Positions 1-8,549 of a stretch of DNA of 64,000 bases are shown piece by piece. This DNA comes from JBKBYG01 sp046313435 (lineage in GTDB: Bacteria > Pseudomonadota > Alphaproteobacteria > Rickettsiales > Arcanibacteraceae), in assembly GCA_046313435.1 (NCBI GenBank), contig JBKBYG010000002.1, forward strand, positions 28,836-92,835. Reading direction: 5' to 3'. A program made the position numbers and the translations under genes. A model generated the notes under the pieces. That model worked only from the letters and a program-made list of their open reading frames with translations, had not been told where the DNA came from and ran no database searches. Numbering within the stretch: position 1 is the first letter of the stretch; each line of letters opens with the position of its first letter.

Positions 1-1
1 A

Positions 2-700
2 AGCGATTTGAAAGCTAATTTAAATAATATATCCTTATATGATGGTTCAATTTCGGGAATTGTAAACATTAGAAAAATTGCTTCAAATACACCTCATATA
101 GAAGGCAATGTTCAAGTTAAAAATATAGGAATTGATAATTTATTCTCTAATAACAAATTGTTACATTCTGTAAAAGGTAAAGCAAATATTGATTTAAAGT
201 TTAATACTCATAGTTATGATCCCAAATTATTTAAAGCAAATTTAAATGGTGAAGGGCATGCTAAAATAGATAAGGGGGAAATTGATAATCTTTCCTCAGA
301 GTTCAACATGCTATTCTTAAGTTTAGCGGGTAAAAATATTAGTAAAATATTATTTGATTCAATTTCAGCGAGTTTTGGGATTCAGCATGGTATAATCTCA
401 AATAATGATTTGAAAATAGTTTCTGATATTGCTGAGTTTAGTGGAAACGGTAGTATAAATTTAAATAATAATGTTATTAACTATAAGATCTTACCTATAA
501 GAATATTTGAGCAAAATAATAAAGATGAGATATCTTTAAAAATAAGAAACACTATTGATAATCCAAAATATACTGTCGATTTGAATAAAATGATAGGCAA
601 TAAAGTAAAAGATAAAATATTGAATAAATTAGATCTTAAAAATGAAAAAGTGAATGAGATAAGGAATTCAATTGAAAAATTTTTAGAGTTAGGAAAATGA
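2..700 (+). CDS. AsmA-like protein, C-terminal part (5' end outside window)
   Basis: The frame is open to the left window edge, so only the last 232 residues are visible. The fragment has the low-complexity, Asn/Ile-rich beta pattern of AsmA-family C-terminal regions, which sit in the envelope and are linked to outer-membrane lipid transport and biogenesis. The stretch with GEGHAKIDKGEIDNL followed by an F-ML-L run, and then a SISASFGIQHGII segment, is typical of the AsmA_2-like domain, where a small inhibitor-like beta repeat is followed by phrases of the form 'gsG.idL....i'. The stop overlaps the ATG of the next gene by four bases (ATGA), which indicates one transcript. Family assignment is by pattern only; no catalytic residues exist to check. 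Confidence 0.6.
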   Translation, partial: SDLKANLNNISLYDGSISGIVNIRKIASNTPHIEGNVQVKNIGIDNLFSNNKLLHSVKGKANIDLKFNTHSYDPKLFKANLNGEGHAKIDKGEIDNLSSEFNMLFLSLAGKNISKILFDSISASFGIQHGIISNNDLKIVSDIAEFSGNGSINLNNNVINYKILPIRIFEQNNKDEISLKIRNTIDNPKYTVDLNKMIGNKVKDKILNKLDLKNEKVNEIRNSIEKFLELGK

Positions 701-1005
701 GGCTATTAAAAAATATTATTGTACTATCTATTTTATTAATTATTACAGGTTTTTGTTTGATTAATCGGCAGGTAATTACTATTCATGTAATTCCAAAAAA
801 TATTGATATTGAATTGCCATTATTTATTCTTATTGTAATTAACTTTGTCGCCGGACTCATTATTGGAAGATTACAGACAATGACTTTGAAACTTAAACAT
901 ATGCTTGAAACAAGGAAACTTAAGCAATCAGTTGAAAATTTAAATAAAGAAATTGCATCTTTAAAAACAAAACAAATTTATGAGGAAGATTTAAAGAATG
1001 ACTAG
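697..1005 (+). CDS. LapA/DUF1049-like small membrane protein
   Basis: A 102-residue protein with two predicted membrane segments (about residues 4-23 and 40-58) followed by a basic coiled coil (about 65-98). This is the layout of the LapA (lipopolysaccharide assembly protein A, DUF1049) family, and the motif around FVAGLIIGRL matches the family's second membrane helix. In E. coli LapA works with LapB to control LPS synthesis; here the role is inferred from family only. It overlaps the gene before by four bases and the gene after by eight, so it is likely cotranscribed with both. Confidence 0.7.
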   Translation: MRLLKNIIVLSILLIITGFCLINRQVITIHVIPKNIDIELPLFILIVINFVAGLIIGRLQTMTLKLKHMLETRKLKQSVENLNKEIASLKTKQIYEEDLKND

Positions 1006-1507
1006 TATTCATAATTGGCACAGGTATTTTATGACGATGGCTTATCTTGTTGCTACTAAAAGTAAGGATCCTAGTACTAAAGTAGGAGCAGTAATTGTTG
1101 GTCCAGATATGGAAATTAGATCAACAGGTTATAATGGTCTTCCTAGAGGACTTGAAGATTCAGAAGAAAGATATTTTTCTGATTTAAAATATAATTTAAT
1201 TAACCATGCTGAAGAAAATGCAATATTACATTGTGCAAGAATTGGTGTTTCAAGTAAAAATTGTAGTATATATGTTCCTTGGGTGCCTTGTTCATTATGC
1301 GCAAAATCTATAATTCAGGCAGGTATTAAGGAAGTAATTTATCATAGAGAATGGCCAGGAAATAATAATGATAAAACTGATTGGGCAGAAAGTATAATGT
1401 TATCTAAGCAAATGTTCTTAGAAGTAGGTTTGTCATTAATTGAATATAGTGGTCCTTTAACGCATATAAAAGGTTATTACCAAAAAAAAGAATTTGAAGT
1501 ATATTAA
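998..1507 (+). CDS. dCMP deaminase / cytidine deaminase-like zinc enzyme
   Basis: A 169-residue zinc deaminase. It carries the His-Ala-Glu motif (NHAEENAIL, near residue 70) and the Pro-Cys-x-x-Cys motif (VPCSLCAKSI, near residue 100) that bind zinc and supply the proton-shuttle glutamate. The early KDPSTKVGAVIVGP and GYNGLPRG phrases are characteristic of dCMP deaminases (ComEB type), which convert dCMP to dUMP for thymidylate synthesis. It starts inside the end of the LapA-like gene. A 21-base palindrome follows the stop. Another deaminase subfamily cannot be excluded. Confidence 0.85.
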   Translation: MTSIHNWHRYFMTMAYLVATKSKDPSTKVGAVIVGPDMEIRSTGYNGLPRGLEDSEERYFSDLKYNLINHAEENAILHCARIGVSSKNCSIYVPWVPCSLCAKSIIQAGIKEVIYHREWPGNNNDKTDWAESIMLSKQMFLEVGLSLIEYSGPLTHIKGYYQKKEFEVY

Positions 1508-1522
1508 TATTATATATTGACT

Positions 1523-1543
1523 AAATATCAAGTCTTGATATTT
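1523..1543. terminator. AT-rich palindrome, possible terminator
   Basis: A perfect inverted repeat (AAATATCAAG, one base, CTTGATATTT) lies 16 bases after the deaminase stop. It could fold in RNA from either strand. It has no clean U-run and is low in G+C, so termination is only suggested by its position. Confidence 0.35.
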
Positions 1544-1577
1544 ACTTGTCCTTGAATTAATTTTATTTGAGGATTAT

Positions 1578-2018
1578 ATGTATAATGTAGAACAAAACAT
1601 GAATGAACCTAATTTTATGCAATCAATGTTATTCGATACTCATTCTTTAATAAAAGATCTTCAAAAAAATCATGATTTTTCTGAAAAGCAAGCAGAAGGT
1701 GTAGTATCTACTCTTGCCAAAATTACTTATGGAGAACTTGCTACTAAAAAGGATATATGTGATTTAAAACTAGATATTGCAAATTTCAGAGCAGAGAATG
1801 CTGAATTTAAATTAGAGATTAAAAGTGAGATAATCGATTTTCGGGCTGAGATGGCAGAATTTAAAGCTGAAATTTATGATAAATTAAATGAATTAAAATT
1901 AGACATAGAAGCGTTAAAAGCTCAAATGAATAGCTTAGAAATGAGATTAACAATCAAGTTAGGTTCTATAATGGTTATTTGTACTGGTCTTATGGCAACC
2001 ATCATAAAACTATTTTAA
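1578..2018 (+). CDS. DUF1640 (CCDC90-like) coiled-coil membrane protein
   Basis: A 146-residue protein of the DUF1640 type. The N-terminal half has the family's phrase 'F.T..L...L......F....A......L', here FDTHSLIKDLQKNHDFSEKQ, followed by ATKKDI. A long heptad region (about residues 60-122) precedes one C-terminal membrane helix (about 124-143). Eukaryotic relatives include the mitochondrial MCUR1/CCDC90 proteins; bacterial function is not known. A GAGG ribosome site precedes the ATG. It ends four bases before rnhA, so the two are likely cotranscribed. Confidence 0.7.
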   Translation: MYNVEQNMNEPNFMQSMLFDTHSLIKDLQKNHDFSEKQAEGVVSTLAKITYGELATKKDICDLKLDIANFRAENAEFKLEIKSEIIDFRAEMAEFKAEIYDKLNELKLDIEALKAQMNSLEMRLTIKLGSIMVICTGLMATIIKLF

Positions 2019-2022
2019 TAAA

Positions 2023-2484
2023 ATGGATAATATAGTTGAAATATATACTGATGGAGCATGTTCAGGTAATCCTGGACCTGGAGGTTGGGGAGTAGTGTTA
2101 ATTTATGGATCAAATGTTAAAGAAATTTATGGTAGCGAAAAGGACACTACTAATAATAAAATGGAATTATATGCTGCTATACAGGGTTTACTATCTTTGA
2201 AAAAAGCTTGTGAAGTAGAATTATATACGGATAGTAATTATCTTAAAGAAGGTATTACTGTTTGGATTAAAAATTGGAAATTAAATAATTGGAAAACTTC
2301 ACAAAAAAAGCCAGTAAAAAATGTTGAATTATGGCAAAAACTTGATGAATTAATAAAAATTCATAATGTGAACTGGCACTGGGTAAAAGCTCATAATGGA
2401 AATTTATATAACGAAAAAGCAGATAAATTAGCTGTAAAAGGACGAGAAGAGGCTAAACTAAGTTCTGTAACTACGATATTGTAG
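2023..2484 (+). CDS. rnhA: Ribonuclease HI
   Basis: A 153-residue RNase HI that cuts the RNA strand of RNA-DNA hybrids. All active-site residues align with the E. coli numbering: Asp10 in YTDGACSGNPGPGG, Glu48 in MELYAAI, Asp70 in LYTDSNYL, His124 and Asp134 in the HNGNLYNEKADKLA region. Length matches the family (about 150). It starts four bases after the DUF1640 gene. Confidence 0.97.
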   Translation: MDNIVEIYTDGACSGNPGPGGWGVVLIYGSNVKEIYGSEKDTTNNKMELYAAIQGLLSLKKACEVELYTDSNYLKEGITVWIKNWKLNNWKTSQKKPVKNVELWQKLDELIKIHNVNWHWVKAHNGNLYNEKADKLAVKGREEAKLSSVTTIL

Positions 2485-2644
2485 AAGAGTCTTTAGCTGA
2501 AGAAAGAATAATTTGAGTATGAGTTTTGCTTGTACAATTTTTTTTGGAAAATTTACTAATAAAGTTCTTTAGATTTTCAGTATCAGCAATTCTTGCTTTA
2601 AGTAAGGGGTACTTGTTTTGGAATGTGATAAAACTTAATGACAT
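2471..2644 (-). CDS. Possible small protein, 57 residues, unknown
   Basis: An ATG at 2644 opens 57 codons ending at TAG 2471, overlapping the 3' end of rnhA by 14 bases in the opposite direction. The translation (begins MSLSFITFQNKYPLL) is polar and less A/T-homopolymeric than chance frames nearby, with a phrase LKNFISKFSKKN. There is no clear ribosome site, and its start lies inside a possible terminator hairpin. It may be a small real gene, a remnant, or chance. Confidence 0.25.
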   Translation of the reverse strand: MSLSFITFQNKYPLLKARIADTENLKNFISKFSKKNCTSKTHTQIILSSAKDSSTIS

Positions 2645-2959
2645 TATAATCAGAAATTAAGTTTTTTTAGAAATTTTTGTTATTCATTTCGTTATTTTCA
2701 ATTGTGATAAAGATGAAGGTATCTAATTCGATTTCTAAATAACAAATTTTATAAGAATATTTTCTTCAATTAGTGGGAAAAAATATTCTTGTATCAAACT
2801 AGTTTAATGGTTATAGGTATATTTAAAGTATCAATGATTTGGTGGCTATTACTTGTTTCACTTGTAAAAATTACAAGAAATTACCTTCCAATGACAATAA
2901 TGAGTAAAATTAGATATTGTTCAGCTGGGATATTGTGTTAGTTTGGATTTTATGCAATT
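2485..2959. other. 475-base intergenic region with hairpins, between converging rnhA and uvrD
   Basis: No confident gene. Three inverted repeats are visible: AAACTTAA at 2631-2638 with TTAAGTTT at 2657-2664 followed by T's (terminator-like for rnhA); an 11-base perfect pair at 2753-2763 and 2780-2790; and CTTGTAA/TTACAAG at 2861-2877. A 44-codon hydrophobic frame (2807-2941, +) has no ribosome site and is probably chance. Confidence 0.5.
2631..2666 (+). terminator. Candidate terminator after rnhA
   Basis: An eight-base inverted repeat (AAACTTAA ... TTAAGTTT) with an 18-base loop runs into a T-tract (seven T's to 2668). It is weak, because the stem is A/T-rich and the loop long, but it is the only U-tailed hairpin downstream of rnhA. 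Confidence 0.4.
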
Positions 2960-4900
2960 TTAAACTCTGCCATTTAGGATTTCAATGTTTTCTCTTGGTA
3001 GTTCATTTATAAAACGTGAAGCTATACTAGTTTGATATTGATTATAGATTCGTCTGGATCCTGCACATGAAATATATAATCTTCTCTTGGCCCTAGTGAT
3101 ACCAACGTAAGCTAAACGTCTTTCTTCTTCAAGGCCGGCAATGCCTTTTTCATCTAAAGATTTCTGATGAGGGAAAATTCCTTCTTCCCAGCCAGGTAAA
3201 AATACTGTATCAAACTCTAAACCCTTAGCAGCATGAAGAGTCATAATATTAACCATATTTTCGGTGTCAGCACTTTCATTTTCACTTATCAAACTAACAT
3301 GCTCTAAAAACTCAGTAATATTCTCAAAATCATTCAGCGCTCTTAGTAGTTCTTTTATATTTTCAATTCTTCCTTCTGCTTCTATGCTTTTATCCTGTTG
3401 CCACATAGATAAATAACCGGATTCCTTTAATATTGTATCAACAACTTCTGCATGATGGCGAGTATTAAATTCACTTTGCCATTTTTTAAAATTAGCAATT
3501 AAACTGCTTAATATAGTCTTTGCTCTTGATTTTATATCACCTTGTTCAAGCATTTGCTCAATTGCTTTAAATAAAGAAATATTGTAAAGGCGCGCATATT
3601 CATAAAATTGTCTTATTGAAGACTGGCCAATAGAGCGTTTTGGAGTATTGATTATCCGTTCGAATGCTAAATCATCATCATTTTGCATAGTGACTCTTAT
3701 ATATGCAATTATATCTCGAATTTCCATCCTTTCATAAAATCTAAGTCCTCCAATAACCTTATAGGGGATAGCATGTGAAATAAAACATTCCTCAAAAGCA
3801 CGTGTTTGAAATCCAGCTCTAACTAAAATTGCGCTATCTCTTAATTGTAATTCGTCATTACGTTGAATTGTAGATATTTCACTAGCAACAAATCTTGCTT
3901 CTTCTCTATCATCCCACAAAGATAGTAATTTAACCTTATGACCATTATCAATATCAGTCCAAAGAGTTTTACCTAATCTTTCACGATTATTACTAATAAT
4001 ACCGGATGCTGCTGAAAGAATATGATTTGTTGACCTATAATTTCTCTCAAGCCTTATAACTTTAGCACCAGGAAAGTCTTGTTCAAAACGCAAGATGTTT
4101 GCTATTTCTGCGCCACGCCAGCCGTAAATTGATTGATCCTCATCACCAACACAGCATATATTTTTGTGTGATTGAGCAAGTAATCTTAACCATAAATATT
4201 GTGATACGTTTGTATCTTGGTATTCATCAACGAGTATATAGCGAAACTTATTGTGATACAGCTCAAGTATATCCTGATTTTTAGTAAATAATTCAAGGTT
4301 ATAAAGAAGTAGATCCCCAAAATCAACAGATCCTATAGTAGCTAAACGTTTTTGGTATTCTTTATAAGCATGGAAAGCAATTTGATGTATATAAGAAGTA
4401 ATATCAGAGGGTGAAACTTTATCGTAGGAAATACCTAGGTCTTTCCATCTTTGGATAATCCCCATTATAGTTTTAGGATTGTATTTTTTAACATCAATAT
4501 TTTGATTAGTTAATATAGTTTTAAGCAGTCTAAGCTGATCATCAGTGTCAATAATTGTGAAATTATTATCTAATCCTAATACTTGACCATGACGGCGAAG
4601 TATTTTAGCTGAGATAGAGTGGAAAGTTCCTAGCCATAAACCTTCGGTATCAACAATATTTCCAATACGCGCAATCATTTCTTTAGCGGCTTTATTAGTA
4701 AAAGTGACAGCAAGTACTTGACTTGGGTAAGCTCTTTTCGTAACTATAATATGCGCAATTCTAGAAGTTAAAACTTTAGTTTTCCCAGTCCCCGCCCCAG
4801 CTAAGGCAAGTAGAGGGCCTTCTAAATTATTTACTGCTTCAAGCTGAGCTTCATTTAAATTTTCAAGATGTTTATCAAGTTTAATTGCAGTAATATCCAT
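2960..4900 (-). CDS. uvrD: UvrD/PcrA-family superfamily 1 DNA helicase
   Basis: A 646-residue 3'-5' helicase used in nucleotide-excision and mismatch repair. Helicase motifs occur in order: Q motif NEAQLEAV (about 17-24), Walker A GAGTGKT (about 36-42), TFTNKAAKEM (Ia), Walker B VDEYQDTN (about 224), GDEDQSIYGWRGA (III), LERNYRS (IV), MTLHAAKGLEF with WEEGIFPH (V) and VGITRAKRRLYISCA (VI). It is a little shorter than E. coli UvrD (720), with the flexible C-terminal tail missing, as in many Rickettsiales. It is divergent from glmS. Confidence 0.93.
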   Translation of the reverse strand: MDITAIKLDKHLENLNEAQLEAVNNLEGPLLALAGAGTGKTKVLTSRIAHIIVTKRAYPSQVLAVTFTNKAAKEMIARIGNIVDTEGLWLGTFHSISAKILRRHGQVLGLDNNFTIIDTDDQLRLLKTILTNQNIDVKKYNPKTIMGIIQRWKDLGISYDKVSPSDITSYIHQIAFHAYKEYQKRLATIGSVDFGDLLLYNLELFTKNQDILELYHNKFRYILVDEYQDTNVSQYLWLRLLAQSHKNICCVGDEDQSIYGWRGAEIANILRFEQDFPGAKVIRLERNYRSTNHILSAASGIISNNRERLGKTLWTDIDNGHKVKLLSLWDDREEARFVASEISTIQRNDELQLRDSAILVRAGFQTRAFEECFISHAIPYKVIGGLRFYERMEIRDIIAYIRVTMQNDDDLAFERIINTPKRSIGQSSIRQFYEYARLYNISLFKAIEQMLEQGDIKSRAKTILSSLIANFKKWQSEFNTRHHAEVVDTILKESGYLSMWQQDKSIEAEGRIENIKELLRALNDFENITEFLEHVSLISENESADTENMVNIMTLHAAKGLEFDTVFLPGWEEGIFPHQKSLDEKGIAGLEEERRLAYVGITRAKRRLYISCAGSRRIYNQYQTSIASRFINELPRENIEILNGRV

Positions 4901-5038
4901 AAATTTAAACTATAATTGGATTAGATGAGAAGTTAAGTATTTTATAACTTAGATTTAATAATTTTGCTACAAAATAAATGTATATTCAGTATAATTCATG
5001 ATACTAAATATAAAATCTCTTATACATTAATTAAATAT

Positions 5039-5067
5039 TTGCCATATTTCGTTCCTTTATATATAAA
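5039..5067 (+). promoter_or_regulatory. Candidate sigma-70 promoter of glmS
   Basis: TTGCCA (5039-5044) and TATAAA (5062-5067) are separated by exactly 17 bases. The predicted start near 5074 leaves a short leader of about 26 bases before the glmS ATG. This is too short to hold a glmS ribozyme, and none is visible. Confidence 0.5.
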
Positions 5068-5099
5068 AACATAAATACAAAATAAATACGAAGTTAATT

Positions 5100-6920
5100 A
5101 TGTGTGGAATAATAGGGATAATAAGTAATAAGCTGGTTGCAGAAGATTTAATTGCAGGATTAAAGCGTTTAGAATATAGAGGTTATGATTCAGCAGGTAT
5201 TGCTTTAATTGAAAATGGTAAAATTAATCTATTAAAGTCTCAAGGTAAAGTTAAAAATCTTGAGGAAAAATATCAGCAGAGCCCATTAAAAGGCAATATA
5301 GGAATTGCTCATACAAGGTGGGCAACGCATGGTGTCCCAAATACTATTAATGCACATCCGCATGTAAATGGAAAGGTAGCAGTAGTTCATAATGGAATTA
5401 TTGAGAATTTTGCAGAAATTAAATCTGAGCTTATTGAAACAGGTGCAGTATTTTTAAGTGATACTGATACTGAGGTGATATTGCAGCTTATTACAAAATA
5501 TCTGGAAGAGGGACTAGATGAATTAGAAGCAACAAAGAAGGCATTTAGTAGATTCAAAGGTAGTTATGCTGTTGGGATTATATTTGCCGGAAATGAAGAT
5601 TTAATAATAGGAATTAAAAAAGGTGCTCCATTATTAATAGGATATGGACAGGGTGAAATATATTTAGGCTCTGACAACTACGCGCTAGCTTCATTTACTG
5701 ATAAAGTTTCTTATCTTGAAGAAGGAGATATAGTAGTATTGACTAGAAACTCTGCAAAATTTTATGATTTTAATTATAAGGAAGTTACACGCGAAGTTAA
5801 CATCGTTGATAATAAAATATTAAATGCTGAAAAAGGAAATTACTCTCATTTTATGCTTAAAGAAATTTTTGAGCAGCCTATAACTTTAGCCACTAGTTTA
5901 AATTCATATATGAATGCGGGTTTAAATGGGAAATTATCCAAAATATCCATTTTAGCAAACAAAGTTAATAAAATTAATATTATTGGATGTGGTACTTCAT
6001 ATTATGCTGGAATGGTTGCAAAATATTGGTTTGAAGAATTTACAAATATTACTGTTGAAATTGATATTGCATCAGAATTTCGATACAGAAATAAGAAACT
6101 AAATTCTAATGAGTTATCTATTTTCATCTCACAATCAGGTGAAACTGCTGATAGTCTGGCTGCCATGCATTATGCTAAAGAGCATGGTCAATATTGCTTA
6201 TCCATCATTAATGTTAAAGAAAGTAGCATGGCGCGCTTAGCAGATGATTATTTAGAGATATTTGCAGGACTTGAAATAGGAGTGGCCTCAACAAAAGCAT
6301 TTACTGCTCAACTCTCAACTTTAGCTGTATTAATTTTATCAATAGCTAAAATGAAAAACACTTTATCAGAAATAGATATAAAAACTTTAAATGATTGTTT
6401 GAAAGAAATCCCGGGCAGAGTAAATAGCATTCTAAATCTGGACAACTCAATAAAATTAGTAGCTGAAGATCTAGCTAATGCTAAAAATGTATTATACACT
6501 GCGCGAGGAATTTCATACGCAGTTGCTTTAGAAGCTGCGCTAAAATTGAAAGAGCTTTCTTATATTCATGCTGAAGGAATTGCTGCCGGTGAATTGAAAC
6601 ATGGTACTATTGCTTTAATTGATAATGATATATTAGTTATAGCCCTCATTCCGCACGATAGACTATTTGAAAAGACTTTGTCTAATTTAAACGAAATAGC
6701 GGCAAGAGGAGGAAAAATTATAGCAATTACTGATGAACTTGGTGCAAAAGAACTAAAAGATATATGCTATAAGGTTATAACACTTCCAACCTCTAATCCA
6801 TTTATTAATCCTATACTATATACAATACCTGTCCAATTGCTTGCTTATCATACTGCAGTATTTAAAGGTAATGATGTTGATCAACCAAGGAATTTGGCAA
6901 AATCAGTAACGGTAGAATAA
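5100..6920 (+). CDS. glmS: Glutamine-fructose-6-phosphate aminotransferase (isomerizing)
   Basis: A 606-residue enzyme making glucosamine-6-phosphate, the first step to UDP-GlcNAc for peptidoglycan and lipid A. It starts MCGIIGI, so the catalytic cysteine becomes residue 1 after Met removal. The class II glutaminase domain (about 1-220, with HTRWATHG and HNGIIENF) is followed by two SIS sugar-isomerase domains (about 285-420 and 455-590; GCGTSYYAG, SQSGETADS). The end PRNLAKSVTVE is the conserved tail. Length equals the family norm (about 608). A hairpin terminator follows. Confidence 0.98.
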   Translation: MCGIIGIISNKLVAEDLIAGLKRLEYRGYDSAGIALIENGKINLLKSQGKVKNLEEKYQQSPLKGNIGIAHTRWATHGVPNTINAHPHVNGKVAVVHNGIIENFAEIKSELIETGAVFLSDTDTEVILQLITKYLEEGLDELEATKKAFSRFKGSYAVGIIFAGNEDLIIGIKKGAPLLIGYGQGEIYLGSDNYALASFTDKVSYLEEGDIVVLTRNSAKFYDFNYKEVTREVNIVDNKILNAEKGNYSHFMLKEIFEQPITLATSLNSYMNAGLNGKLSKISILANKVNKINIIGCGTSYYAGMVAKYWFEEFTNITVEIDIASEFRYRNKKLNSNELSIFISQSGETADSLAAMHYAKEHGQYCLSIINVKESSMARLADDYLEIFAGLEIGVASTKAFTAQLSTLAVLILSIAKMKNTLSEIDIKTLNDCLKEIPGRVNSILNLDNSIKLVAEDLANAKNVLYTARGISYAVALEAALKLKELSYIHAEGIAAGELKHGTIALIDNDILVIALIPHDRLFEKTLSNLNEIAARGGKIIAITDELGAKELKDICYKVITLPTSNPFINPILYTIPVQLLAYHTAVFKGNDVDQPRNLAKSVTVE

Positions 6921-6929
6921 GGTTTTAAC

Positions 6930-6950
6930 AGAAGCAGATTGGATGCTTCT
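6930..6950. terminator. Hairpin between converging glmS and the Sel1 gene
   Basis: AGAAGCA (6930-6936) pairs with TGCTTCT (6944-6950) over a seven-base loop, 10 bases after the glmS stop and 20 bases beyond the Sel1-gene stop. Symmetric placement suggests it serves both strands. Confidence 0.5.
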
Positions 6951-6970
6951 ATTAAAGCTAACAACGATGT

Positions 6971-8482
6971 TTAAGATCTTCCTAAATTCACTTTAGTAGC
7001 AATTTTACTTGCAAATTTTGTAGCATATGGCTCAATTTTTTCAATTGCTTTAGAAGTTGCGCCTAAAGCTAGGGTCGCTGCGCCTATAGGTAATAGTAAA
7101 GTTGCTGCAGTACTTGCCATTGGCGCTGCCGCAATTGTTCCAACGGTTGCAGCTGAAGAAATTAATATGCCTTGAGTTATTGTTTTGCCAAACTCATATA
7201 TTGCATTTTTTGCAATTTCCATTTTAGGTTTGTTTGCTCTAATATCATTATATATGCTTACACTTGCTTTAATTGTTGCAGCTAAAAGTATAATTGGTGT
7301 AGAACTCCTGATAAATCCTTTAATTACTGAGCCTGATTTTTCTGTGATTTGTAATTTACTTAGATTATTATCTAAAGCTGAAGCAAACTTAGTAATTACA
7401 GGTTTAAAATGCTGTATAACTTTATCATAACCATACGCTATAGTTGGATTAGTCATGATTTTTTCAGAAAAAACTACAGCTGGTACAAATATATTTTTAT
7501 AGTTTAATAATTTGTTTTTAATATCAAAAAATTTAAAACTTATATTCTGATCAGCATATTTATGTTCAGCGGATGAGTTTTTATTATCCTGCTTATTACC
7601 TCGATTAGGGGCAGCATTATTATTTAAGATCTCTGTTTTCGCTAATAAGTCATATTTGGCTGCTTGAGCGATGTCCTGAGTTATGCCTATTCCTTCTCTG
7701 TAACATTTAGCAACTTCAAGCTGTGCTTGCTTATGTCCATTATCAGCAGCTTTTTTATAATGGAAAAAAGCCTCTTTTGAGTCCTGAGGAACGTAATCGT
7801 CATCAGCATCAAATGTTACAAACGACTGATCAGAAGCTTCTTTTACATTTTTTCTAAGTAAATTTAAACCTGTGCTATACATTGTTCCCAACAGGTACTG
7901 CGCTTCAGCATGGTTTTGTCCAGCAGCTTGTGTAAACCAGTGTTTAGCAAGTTTGTATTCTTTTCTTCTATAGCAGTATTGTCCACATTTGTATTGAGCT
8001 TCTTTATGTCCTTGATTTGCGGCTTTAAAATAGTCGTCACTTAACTCAGCTAACTTATAGGTAGCTTCAATGTTGCCTGCTCTTTCAGATTTTTCAAACC
8101 ATTCTTTAGCAGCTTTTATATTTTGTGCCATTAGGAGTAATAGTCCTAATTCATATTGAGCTTTTTCATGACCCTGTATAGCAGCTTTTTCAAAAAACTC
8201 TCTAGCTTTATTAACATCTTTCTCGCAAGCGACTCCATATAGATAAAATCTTCCTAACATATATTGAGCCTGGACAGATCCTGTTTGGGCTGCTTCATTA
8301 AAGAAGTTAAAGGCTTCGGTATAGTTCCCGGATTCATAATAACAGTAAGCTAATTGAGTCTGATAGTAGTTTCTAAAATTTAGGTCTAAATGAGGATTTG
8401 AAAGCTGATTAAATAAATATTGTATTTTATCTTCTTTAGCGCTTGAAACAATAGGTTGTTTAACAGAAATATTTTTTTTCAT
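6971..8482 (-). CDS. Sel1-repeat protein with C-terminal hydrophobic module
   Basis: A 503-residue protein of unknown function. About residues 38-290 hold roughly six Sel1-like repeats (phrases such as AQYMLGRFYLYG, AQYELGLLLL, AQYKCGQYCY, AQYLLGTMYSTG, AQLEVAKCYREG), which form alpha-solenoids for protein binding. One repeat is interrupted by an acidic insert (DADDDYVPQD). Residues about 330-503 are Ala/Gly-rich and hydrophobic, with two or three possible membrane helices. This tail is similar in order and spacing to the tail of the 502-residue ankyrin protein at 59296-60804. There is no signal peptide. A secreted, host-directed or membrane-inserting role is inference only. Confidence 0.75.
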   Translation of the reverse strand: MKKNISVKQPIVSSAKEDKIQYLFNQLSNPHLDLNFRNYYQTQLAYCYYESGNYTEAFNFFNEAAQTGSVQAQYMLGRFYLYGVACEKDVNKAREFFEKAAIQGHEKAQYELGLLLLMAQNIKAAKEWFEKSERAGNIEATYKLAELSDDYFKAANQGHKEAQYKCGQYCYRRKEYKLAKHWFTQAAGQNHAEAQYLLGTMYSTGLNLLRKNVKEASDQSFVTFDADDDYVPQDSKEAFFHYKKAADNGHKQAQLEVAKCYREGIGITQDIAQAAKYDLLAKTEILNNNAAPNRGNKQDNKNSSAEHKYADQNISFKFFDIKNKLLNYKNIFVPAVVFSEKIMTNPTIAYGYDKVIQHFKPVITKFASALDNNLSKLQITEKSGSVIKGFIRSSTPIILLAATIKASVSIYNDIRANKPKMEIAKNAIYEFGKTITQGILISSAATVGTIAAAPMASTAATLLLPIGAATLALGATSKAIEKIEPYATKFASKIATKVNLGRS

Positions 8483-8549
8483 ATCTTTACAGGAATATTA
8501 TATTATTAGCTTTTTAGGTTAACAAACTTATTAACAATTGTCAATAAAT

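Noticed and set aside
2753..2790. The 11-base perfect inverted repeat as a regulator binding site.
   Set aside because: It lies between converging genes with no promoter to regulate, and A/T-rich inverted repeats are frequent by chance here.
5068..5099. A glmS ribozyme or riboswitch upstream of glmS.
   Set aside because: Only about 26 bases separate the likely transcription start from the ATG, and no ribozyme core is visible; such ribozymes are mainly in Gram-positive bacteria.
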